64,000 nucleotides of DNA from Phycisphaerae bacterium. Lineage in GTDB: Bacteria; Planctomycetota; Phycisphaerae; UBA1845; CAIVHJ01. This document shows, one piece after another, positions 18,526 to 26,710 of this stretch. A program made the translations under genes and the position numbers. The notes under the pieces are model-generated. The model saw nothing but the letters and a program-made list of their open reading frames with translations, searched no databases and was not told where the DNA came from. The stretch lies in contig JAJVHX010000026.1 of the NCBI GenBank assembly GCA_022072405.1, positions 1-64,000 on the forward strand. Reading direction: 5' to 3'. Numbering within the stretch: position 1 is the stretch's first letter; every line of letters starts with the position of its first letter.

Positions 18526-19068
18526 TCAGCGGCTCACCTTACGCGCGGGAACCGAATTGCTGGTTGACTCCTGAGGGGCATCATCCGGATGCGCGGGTTC
18601 CAGATGCCGACGAAGCTGTCGCCGGGCGTGATAAGCCCGCGACCAGACCGTCCCTTCCGGAATATTCATGATCCGGGCCACTTCCTCGACCGACAATTCC
18701 TCGATGGTCAACAGCGCCAGCACGGCCCGCTGCGCCGTGGGTAACTGGTGAAGAGCGGCATATAACTGCTCCCGCGTTTCCTGCCTTTCGAGGGGATCAG
18801 TCGTCGAGCGGCGTTGCGGAGTTTCCTCAGGCAGAGCGACCGGGCGCTGTTGTTTGCGCCGGTAGCGCAGTCCCTCCCGCAGTGCGATGCGATAAACCCA
18901 GGTGGCGATATTCGACTCGCCTCGCCAACTGGGTAGATAACGATAGACCTGCAGGAAGGTGTTCTGCAGGATATCCTCAGCATCATCGCGCCGGCCGGTC
19001 AATTGCACACCCAACGCCAGCACCCTAGGTGCGAGCTGTTCATAGAGCTGGTCGAAGGAGGGGGTCAT
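18526..19068 (-). CDS. ECF-type RNA polymerase sigma factor
   Basis: Region 2 DAEDILQNTFLQVYRYLPSWRGESNIATWVYRIALREGLRYRR; region 4 LPTAQRAVLALLTIEELSVEEVARIMNIPEGTVWSRAYHARRQLRRHL. Confidence 0.93.
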   Translation of the reverse strand: MTPSFDQLYEQLAPRVLALGVQLTGRRDDAEDILQNTFLQVYRYLPSWRGESNIATWVYRIALREGLRYRRKQQRPVALPEETPQRRSTTDPLERQETREQLYAALHQLPTAQRAVLALLTIEELSVEEVARIMNIPEGTVWSRAYHARRQLRRHLEPAHPDDAPQESTSNSVPARKVSR

Positions 19069-19141
19069 CACCGCACCATGCTCCATAGTTGGCGGTAAAA
19101 TCGGTCGGTGATGGCCACCGGCTGACCATGCTGGGCCAGGC

Positions 19142-19942
19142 TTAAGATTTGGGATGGCGCCATACGGAGGCATTATAAGTATCCAGATCAATTTTGCCTT
19201 CATCGAATAACTGCTGTCGCCGCCGGGCCCGGGGTGAGAGCAGCACAATATAGATCGCCGGAGCCAGCAGGCAGAGTATGGCTCCGCTGCCGATCAGAAT
19301 CCAACGAGTGACTTCGGCTCCGAAAATATTGAAGGGGAATTGACCGGCGTACCAGTTCACCGCCGAGGTGTTGAATCCGGCGATCAGGGTCGCCGGGCCC
19401 AGGATCAGGAAAATGATGGCTGAAGACCAGCGCAGAAGTCCCTGACTGACTCGCGAGAGGCGCAGATGCTCTGTGAAGCGACGGGATTGTTCCTGGGCGT
19501 CGGCCAATGCATCCGAGTCCAGCAGCAACCGCTGCCCGCCGCGAATTTCCCAGCGACTCCAGCCCCACAACAGCAGCAGCGACAGTGCGAATATGCCAGC
19601 CAGGCCAATCATCTCCCAGCGTTGCTGCACCACTCCCCAGACCAGAAAAGCCGCAATCCAGAAGATAATGCCCCAACGGGCCCCGCGATAATGGCGCTCT
19701 TTGAAGGTAATACGTTGCTGGATGGCTTGGCGAGCCTGATCCCAGTTGAAGCGATCGACCACCTGATGCGTCGTTTCTGACATGATTTTATCCTCCCGGT
19801 AAACTTCCTCCTGATAGGCACGGCAATCGGCGCAGGTCGCCAGATGATCAGCCAATTCCCGCTGGTCCGCTGCGGGTAATGGCTGGCGGCGTTGCTGCTC
19901 TATCAGGATGGCAAAACGTATACACCCTTGATCCGCAGACAT
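19142..19942 (-). CDS. anti-sigma factor-like membrane protein with zf-HC2-type motif
   Basis: LADHLATCADCRAYQEE plus several TM segments; adjacent to ECF sigma gene. Confidence 0.75.
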   Translation of the reverse strand: MSADQGCIRFAILIEQQRRQPLPAADQRELADHLATCADCRAYQEEVYREDKIMSETTHQVVDRFNWDQARQAIQQRITFKERHYRGARWGIIFWIAAFLVWGVVQQRWEMIGLAGIFALSLLLLWGWSRWEIRGGQRLLLDSDALADAQEQSRRFTEHLRLSRVSQGLLRWSSAIIFLILGPATLIAGFNTSAVNWYAGQFPFNIFGAEVTRWILIGSGAILCLLAPAIYIVLLSPRARRRQQLFDEGKIDLDTYNASVWRHPKS

Positions 19943-20138
19943 GTCTTTATTTCCTCCCCAACGATCGAATTCATCCTGTTAGGGGCGCCATCGGGACAGC
20001 TGCTTCAAGGAAATTTTCACTGGATAAATGTCCTGGATTTTCATTTGGGCTGAAATTCAGTAAGATAGTGGTATCGGGGGGTGTTAAATCCTAAGGCTAA
20101 AGAATTAGAATCACTGTAACTAGTGGAGAGGACAACAG

Positions 20139-20246
20139 ATGGGCAAAGGTGACAAACGGACGAAAAAGGGCAAGCGCTGGGCTGGCAGTTACGGAAAATC
20201 CCGCAGCCACAAGACCGCCAAGAAAACCACCAAAGCGGCTTCCTGA
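20139..20246 (+). CDS. 30S ribosomal protein THX (bTHX) family, 35 aa
   Basis: ATG preceded by ggagagg; MGKGDKRTKKGKRWAGSYGKSRSHKTAKKTTKAAS*, matching the MGKGDkrTkrGKiwrGtyGKyR pattern of bTHX. Missing from ORF track because it is short. Confidence 0.88.
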   Translation: MGKGDKRTKKGKRWAGSYGKSRSHKTAKKTTKAAS

Positions 20247-20297
20247 TCGCGCTATTCCACCAAGGTAAGGCGTAATTGTGCCGAACATGGCGCCGGC

Positions 20298-21443
20298 TTA
20301 TTGCGGCTGGGCCATTTTCTGCACGGTCGTATAATACTCCAGCGAAGCCTTCATATCGCTGAGTATTTTCTCCATTTCGCCGACTTGTTCCGGGTTGGTG
20401 TCGGGCTGAGATTTAACCTGATCGATTTCTTTCTGGTATTTATCAATCGCTGCCTGCTCCTGTTTGATGGCGCCCGCCAGGTCGCCGAGCATGAAACGGG
20501 AGCGGGCGTAGGTGTCCTGGATGGTGGCATCTTCCGGGCGGGCGGCGAACGCTTTATCGGCCAGTTCGTGGGCCAGTTGCGGCCAGCGGTAGGCCAGCGT
20601 TTCAAAATTACCCCGAGCCAGCAGTGACCAGGCGATGTTATTGAGCAGTCCGGGCTGATCACTGTGCTGTTCCAGTATTTCGCGGGCGAAGGTTTCAGCC
20701 TCGTCAAATTGATGCAGATTCTCGTACAGCAACATGAATTTTCGGCTGAGCAATTGTTCCGCCTGTTCGGAGCCGACGGGGAATTTCGGCACCAGCAGAT
20801 CAATCAGCTGCACCGCCAGCGACCAGTCTTCATCCTGCAGTGCATCCTGATATTGCTCGACCAGCTTTTCAAGCGGTGCCTGGGGATCAATGGAGGGGTG
20901 TAGTGCGGGTTTACTGCGATCGATGCGCGGCTGAGCTTGAATCTTAAACTCGCCCGCCAGTACCTTGTTGACCACCTCCCGCAGATCGTCCGGATGGCCC
21001 TGCCAGGCCAGAACACCCTCACGATTAATTACAAAAGCATGCGGCAGGGCACTCAGTCCGAAGGCCCGCAGGTAAGCCATGCTGGTCTGTTGCTGTGTAT
21101 CGACGGCGATGGTCAGCGGTGTGTCGGCCAGATTTTTCTGCACATACTCCTGCACCTTGTCCAGTTCTTCGCTGCTGATGGCGATAATCGTCACCTTGGA
21201 ACCCAGTTCGTTTTGCAGCGCAGCCAGCGGTTTGAGACTGTCACAAGCGGGTTGGCTCCAGGTGGCCCAGAAGGTGATGACGATCACCCGTTCGCTTTTT
21301 TGGCCGATCGATTCCACGGCGCTGCCGGTCAGCCACTTGCTCACCTGTACCGCCGGAGCCTGGTCGCCTTCCTGCAACGCCCAGACTGGTGTGATACTGA
21401 TCAAGCTGATTATCACCGGTAGAAATCGTTGGATAGCTTTCAT
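20298..21443 (-). CDS. TlpA-like thioredoxin-fold protein with C-terminal TPR-like region
   Basis: Redoxin fold (VIVITFWATWSQPACDSLKPLAALQNEL...ALPHAFVINREGVLAWQGH) followed by helical repeats. Confidence 0.8.
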   Translation of the reverse strand: MKAIQRFLPVIISLISITPVWALQEGDQAPAVQVSKWLTGSAVESIGQKSERVIVITFWATWSQPACDSLKPLAALQNELGSKVTIIAISSEELDKVQEYVQKNLADTPLTIAVDTQQQTSMAYLRAFGLSALPHAFVINREGVLAWQGHPDDLREVVNKVLAGEFKIQAQPRIDRSKPALHPSIDPQAPLEKLVEQYQDALQDEDWSLAVQLIDLLVPKFPVGSEQAEQLLSRKFMLLYENLHQFDEAETFAREILEQHSDQPGLLNNIAWSLLARGNFETLAYRWPQLAHELADKAFAARPEDATIQDTYARSRFMLGDLAGAIKQEQAAIDKYQKEIDQVKSQPDTNPEQVGEMEKILSDMKASLEYYTTVQKMAQPQ

Positions 21444-21513
21444 GGTTGTGCTCCAGTTAAATTCTGCCATGGATTGTATGCAGCAATGAGGCTGGAGCCA
21501 AGGTCGGCACAAA

Positions 21514-23454
21514 TCAGGTGGCGGCAGCTGGTTGGGGTTCAGCAGTCAGGGTTGAGGTTTCTGGTAGTGGCTTATAGTGCAGCTGGTACTCGGGTATCAA
21601 TTCGCTGAGAGAGGTCTTTATTTCACTGGTGGTGGCGGTGTCGGCCTGGGCGAGCAGTTCAGGCAGGCGGTGGACCAGGGCGTTCCAGTCCTCGCCCCGT
21701 TTCTGCCAGACGCGAATATTGGGATGGCTGGTGGCGGATAGACCCTCGCCTTCGATATAAAGTTCCTCGTAGAGTTTTTCCCCGGGACGCAGACCGGTAT
21801 AGACAATATCGATGTCCACTTCCGGGATCAGGCCGCTGAGCGTGATCAGGTTTTTCACCAGATCGACGATGCGGATCGGCTCGCCCATCTCCAGCAGGAA
21901 GATTTCACCACCTCGGCCGATGGCCCCCGCCTGCAGCACCAGTTGGGCAGCTTCGGGAATGGTCATGAAGTAGCGAGTCATATCCGGGTGGGTCACGGTT
22001 ACCGGCCCGCCGGCGGCGATCTGCTCCTGGAAGATCGGTATGGCGCTGCCGCGCGATCCCAGCACATTGCCGAAACGCGTGGTAATAAACTGGGTGCGCG
22101 ACCGTTCCGTCAATCCCTGAATATAAATTTCCGCGATTCGCTTGGTGCAGCCCATGATGCTGGTGGGGTTGACGGCTTTATCGGTGGAGATGTAGACAAA
22201 CTTGCGCACGTTGTACAGCACGGCCAGGTCCGCCAGCGTCATCGTGCCGATGATGTTGTTCTTGATGCCTTCGCCGGGGTGGGCTTCGAGCATCGGTACA
22301 TGTTTATGGGCGGCGGCGTGAGCGATGATCACCGGTTGTTCCAGTTCAAAGATCCGGCTCATGCGGCTGCGATCGCAGATGTCCGCCAGATAGGGCGCGA
22401 GTGGTAAGTCGGGGTGGCTGCGCCGTAATTCCCGTTCCAGTTCAAAAAGGTTGTTTTCGCACAGTTCCACCAACACCAGCCGCTGAGGTTGAAAACGGGC
22501 GATCTGGCGGCACATTTCCGAGCCGATCGATCCACCGGCACCGGTAACCATCACCACTTTGTTCTGCAGGTAGGCAGCCACCTGGTGATGGTCGAGCTGC
22601 ACCGGCCGGCGCTGCAGGAGGTCTTCCACCTTCACCCGGCGGAGCTGGCTTTCGATGGTCAGTGTGCCTTCAATCAGTTCGCTCAATCCGGGCACGATGC
22701 GGAAAATTACCTGGGCCCCTTCACAGGTGTGGATGATTTCGCGGATGCGTCTGGGGCTGGCGGAGGGAATGGCAATCAGTACCTGTTCAATGGCCAGACG
22801 ACCGCAGTGGCTTTTGACCTGCGCGATCGGACCCAGAACCGGCACGCCGTGAATTCGGCGCCCCAGCTTGCCGGGGTCGTCATCCAGAAACCCCACCACC
22901 AGATGTTTCTCGTCCGGCTGGCGTTGAATCTCACGCAGCAGGGTTTCACCCGCATCGCCCGCGCCGACGATCAGGGTGCGCGGACCATGCGCGGACGATC
23001 GGCCTTGCTCATAGAAATAGCGGCTGGCGAATCGTATCCCCGTGAAAAGCACGATACTCAGCAGCAGATCTATCAGATAAACCGAATTGGGGAAATGGGT
23101 GATGGCGCCCCAACGGGTGAAGCCCCAGACAGTATGAAAAATGGCGACACATCCCGCCGCCACCAAGGTCGCCAGCACGCAGGCGATCACACTGGCAAAA
23201 AAATCGCGCTGGCCGAAGTAACGCCAGGAAATATCCAACTGGTGAAACAGGCTGAACGCGAGATATTTCAGCAGCAGAAACAGCGGCAGGAGCATCATAT
23301 ACTGCGGGAAAAACCAGACGCTGATGCCGGCGAAGTTATAGGCCAGCACAAACCCCGCCAACAACGACAGGCTGAACAGCGTCGCATGGCTGACCACCCA
23401 GATCAGCGTCTGGGGTATGGTTCGACCGGCAGAGGTAATAGGCAGATTCGCCAT
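21514..23454 (-). CDS. nucleoside-diphosphate-sugar epimerase/dehydratase, CapD/WbpM/FlaA1-type membrane protein
   Basis: N-terminal TM segments, VMVTGAGGSIGSEMCRQIARFQPQRLVLVE, STDKAVNPTSIMGCTKRIAE, GLRPGEKLYEEL. Confidence 0.95.
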   Translation of the reverse strand: MANLPITSAGRTIPQTLIWVVSHATLFSLSLLAGFVLAYNFAGISVWFFPQYMMLLPLFLLLKYLAFSLFHQLDISWRYFGQRDFFASVIACVLATLVAAGCVAIFHTVWGFTRWGAITHFPNSVYLIDLLLSIVLFTGIRFASRYFYEQGRSSAHGPRTLIVGAGDAGETLLREIQRQPDEKHLVVGFLDDDPGKLGRRIHGVPVLGPIAQVKSHCGRLAIEQVLIAIPSASPRRIREIIHTCEGAQVIFRIVPGLSELIEGTLTIESQLRRVKVEDLLQRRPVQLDHHQVAAYLQNKVVMVTGAGGSIGSEMCRQIARFQPQRLVLVELCENNLFELERELRRSHPDLPLAPYLADICDRSRMSRIFELEQPVIIAHAAAHKHVPMLEAHPGEGIKNNIIGTMTLADLAVLYNVRKFVYISTDKAVNPTSIMGCTKRIAEIYIQGLTERSRTQFITTRFGNVLGSRGSAIPIFQEQIAAGGPVTVTHPDMTRYFMTIPEAAQLVLQAGAIGRGGEIFLLEMGEPIRIVDLVKNLITLSGLIPEVDIDIVYTGLRPGEKLYEELYIEGEGLSATSHPNIRVWQKRGEDWNALVHRLPELLAQADTATTSEIKTSLSELIPEYQLHYKPLPETSTLTAEPQPAAAT

Positions 23455-23555
23455 TTCTTATACATCGGAAAGCCGGGATACTGATACTCAGCCAAACTGC
23501 ATTTTATGAGTACGAAATGCTGATTTCCAGCATTGTTAAACAGTCGCGGGCTGGC

Positions 23556-24665
23556 TCAGGGCAGCGGGGCGGCGGCGGGGTCGATGGCAGTGCGTTGCTG
23601 GCTGGTGGGGAGTAAGTCGAGCCTTTTTTGCAGTTCGGCAAATTTTTCGCAGATGGGAGCCAGCAGCGGATGATCCGCCTGTTGCTCGCGCGGGATGGCC
23701 GCCAGGGCTTCAAAGTGAGTAAGCCGATAGCGTTTGGCCTGGGTCAGCAGATCGCGATGGATGCTGATCGCGGCCTGTTGCTGGGCGGCATCGAGATGAT
23801 AGTGCCTGATAAACGCCAACACATAATAACCCCAGGTCGTCTCATCATAAGGCAGCACGCGGTTGTCGAGCGGGGCGGCTGCTTCGGTGAGAGTCACCGG
23901 TTGCGAGGTCGTCAGGCCTCGATGAAGCGGGTCGTTCTGCAAACCCCAATCGGACGGCTTCCATAATCCCTCGCGCCACTGCTCGCGCATCTCCATGATT
24001 TTCCCGAAGCGTTTGCGGAAACTGGCGGCATCGAGTTCGAAGATCTTCTGCTGTTCAGGAGTGAGTTGTTCTCGGAATTTAGCGATCAGCCGATCCACGT
24101 CCCGTTGATACTCTTCGATGTACGGATCAAATTCCTTAATCCAGCGGGCCACTTGCTCCGGCGTGAACGGTTGGCCGCTCAGCCGGGTGTCGAGTATTTC
24201 ACCGGCATGCTGCATGGAGATGGAGCCATACTTGAACATCATGCCCATCATCTCCTGCATCATCATCTTCTGCAGTTGATCCACCTGTTGCGGAGTGAGT
24301 TCATAACGCTGCCGGATGATACCGTAAAACGTGTCGATGCGGCGGTTAAATTCCCAGGGGGGGATGCGGGAAATCTGTAGGGCGGCGTCGCGGGCGACCC
24401 GGTCCGCTTCATCGTTCCAACCGTTATCCGTCCAGACGTTATTTATCACTTCCTCAATCAGCGCGTACTGCTCATCCCAGTTGCCGAGTTGGCGGACCTT
24501 GGCTTCCAACTCCTGATCCAGTTGGCCCAGCTCATCCATGGCCTCCTGTTCATCCGCCGGAGCGGCCTGCTGCTGGCTGTAGACCAGGTGGGTAGACGAA
24601 CACCAGAGCAGGACCGTCACTAAAACTGATGGTAGCGTGCACATACTTATGATTCTATACTGCAA
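23556..24665 (-). CDS. hypothetical secreted protein
   Basis: 369-aa ORF with signal peptide; helical Met/Gln-rich segments. Confidence 0.6.
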   Translation of the reverse strand: MQYRIISMCTLPSVLVTVLLWCSSTHLVYSQQQAAPADEQEAMDELGQLDQELEAKVRQLGNWDEQYALIEEVINNVWTDNGWNDEADRVARDAALQISRIPPWEFNRRIDTFYGIIRQRYELTPQQVDQLQKMMMQEMMGMMFKYGSISMQHAGEILDTRLSGQPFTPEQVARWIKEFDPYIEEYQRDVDRLIAKFREQLTPEQQKIFELDAASFRKRFGKIMEMREQWREGLWKPSDWGLQNDPLHRGLTTSQPVTLTEAAAPLDNRVLPYDETTWGYYVLAFIRHYHLDAAQQQAAISIHRDLLTQAKRYRLTHFEALAAIPREQQADHPLLAPICEKFAELQKRLDLLPTSQQRTAIDPAAAPLP

Positions 24666-24739
24666 CGGATACGAAAGCCTACAGCCGGCTGGTCAGTGCG
24701 TCCTGAAACAGTAATCATTGTAACTGCTTTGTTGACAAA

Positions 24740-26710
24740 ATGTTGTCGAAATTATCCAAATCCGGTGTGCCGTGGTGGCTGATCGTGCTGGTCGCCCTGG
24801 GGATGCGTCTGATGTATCAGCAGCAGACCACGGGCAGTCCGTTGTTCCGAACTTTTCAGGTTGATCCCCAATGGCACGCGGAGTGGGCTGAACAGATAGT
24901 GGCCGGTCAGTGGAGTGAGGGTCGGCCTTTTTTTCGCGCACCGCTCTATCCTTTTTTTCTGGCGGCCATTCGCGCGGTGAGTAATGCAGATTTCGTAACG
25001 GCCAGAATTGTTCAACATCTGCTCGGCGCTCTGAGTTGTGGATTGATATACAGCTTGGCGAGAAAACTATTCGATTCTTCGGTTGCGCTTCTCGCGGGAT
25101 TGATGGCCGCCGGATATGGTCCTTTCATTTACCAGGAAAATGAACTTTCGCTGCCCACGCTGGAGATATTTTTATTCCTGCTCAGCCTGTTGGCTGTCTG
25201 GCGGGCTGCGGAGCGCGGTTCCATGGTCTGGTGGAGTCTGGCGGGATTGTTTACCGGCCTGACCTGCATAACGCGCCCCAATTTTCTGCTGGTGATTCCA
25301 GTCGTGATACTGTGGGGATGGGTCGGTTTTGGTTTCGAGCAGTGGAATCCATTCGGGTCTGCCTGGCGTAAAAAAACTGCGTTGGCAGCGGCCTATGGAT
25401 TTGGTGCGGTGGCCGCAATTCTGCCGGTGACACTGCACAATCGGCTGATGGGGGGCGAGTGGGTGTTGATTGCTTCGCAGGGTGGTGTCAATTTTTTCAT
25501 CGGCAACAATCCGCAGGCCGATGGTCGAACCGCTCTCGCACCCGGCGCCTACTACCCATCGGAAGCACACTATGTGGATAGCGTCTGGGCGAATTCACGG
25601 GTGATGGCGGAGCAGGACACCGGTCGGAAAATGAGCGAAAAAGAACTATCCGATTACTGGTATGATCGGGCGTGGGATTACTGGCGGGCTGAGCCATGGG
25701 CAGCATTTCGCCTGACGTTGATCAAAGGATATTACCTGCTCAACGGTTTTGAGATCGAGTCTGAGCGTTCGGTTTATCTCGATGCGCTCTGGTCGCCGCT
25801 GGCCAAAATGCTCATTTACGAAGGTTGGATTGCCTTTCCGGGTGGCGTGGTGATTCCGCTGGCGATTGTGGGTCTGTTCGGGTTGGTCCCTCGTTCGCGC
25901 GGCTGGTGGCTGCTGGTCGGCTGCGGACTGGCTTATTCCGCTAGCGTGGTGGCCTTTTTCGTAACGGCACGTCATCGTCTGCCGCTCTTTCCACTACTGA
26001 TTATTTTTGCTGCGGCCATGCTGCACCGCATCATTTCAATGGTGTCTCAGCGTCAATGGCGGGTGTTATTGTGGCCTGGTTTCGGGCTGGTGCTGGCCCT
26101 GTATTTATGCAATACGCGCTGGTTTGATGTCCGGCAGATAGACCTGGCCCGCCAGTTGCGCGTGGTCGCTTATGCTCATTTACGTCTGGGAGAATTTGCC
26201 GAAGCGGTACCCTTTTATCAGCAGGCGTTGGAACTAGCTCCGCAGGATTTTGAAGCCAACTATAATCTGGGCTTTGTGTTGCATGGCTTGGGGCGGGAGG
26301 CGGAGGCGCTGTTGCGTCTGCAGAACGCTCATCGACTGTTGCCGGAAAACGTCAACACGCTCAATCTGCTGGGCAATGTGCTGGTGGCGTTGAATCGACC
26401 GGCTCAGGCGGAGCCGTTATATCAGCAGGCGGTCACACTGCAGCCCGATTTCCCGCTGGCCTATGGCAGTTGGGGCGAATTGCTTTTGCAGCAGCAACGC
26501 TTTGACGAAGCGCTACCACTGCTGCACCGGGCTGTTGAATTGCGGCCGGAGAATGGCCAATATTGGTATCGACTGGCGGTGACCCAGTGGCGCTGCGGCG
26601 CCATTTCCGAAGCAAAAAAATCGCTGGTGAAGGCCCGCTCGCTGGGGGCACAAGTGGATGACGAACTGGCCCGAGCACTGGGGGCGGATGAAGGCAGGTC
26701 GCAACCATGA
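24740..26710 (+). CDS. ArnT/PMT-like membrane glycosyltransferase with C-terminal TPR
   Basis: FRAPLYPFFLAA, multiple TM segments, then TPR (AVPFYQQALELAPQDFEANYNLGFVLHGLGREAEALLRL). Confidence 0.8.
   Translation: MLSKLSKSGVPWWLIVLVALGMRLMYQQQTTGSPLFRTFQVDPQWHAEWAEQIVAGQWSEGRPFFRAPLYPFFLAAIRAVSNADFVTARIVQHLLGALSCGLIYSLARKLFDSSVALLAGLMAAGYGPFIYQENELSLPTLEIFLFLLSLLAVWRAAERGSMVWWSLAGLFTGLTCITRPNFLLVIPVVILWGWVGFGFEQWNPFGSAWRKKTALAAAYGFGAVAAILPVTLHNRLMGGEWVLIASQGGVNFFIGNNPQADGRTALAPGAYYPSEAHYVDSVWANSRVMAEQDTGRKMSEKELSDYWYDRAWDYWRAEPWAAFRLTLIKGYYLLNGFEIESERSVYLDALWSPLAKMLIYEGWIAFPGGVVIPLAIVGLFGLVPRSRGWWLLVGCGLAYSASVVAFFVTARHRLPLFPLLIIFAAAMLHRIISMVSQRQWRVLLWPGFGLVLALYLCNTRWFDVRQIDLARQLRVVAYAHLRLGEFAEAVPFYQQALELAPQDFEANYNLGFVLHGLGREAEALLRLQNAHRLLPENVNTLNLLGNVLVALNRPAQAEPLYQQAVTLQPDFPLAYGSWGELLLQQQRFDEALPLLHRAVELRPENGQYWYRLAVTQWRCGAISEAKKSLVKARSLGAQVDDELARALGADEGRSQP

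Noticed and set aside
22489-23484. 331-aa plus-strand ORF opposite the CapD-like gene
   Set aside because: Antisense shadow of a strongly supported gene; His/Gln/Arg-rich translation typical of reverse-frame ORFs.
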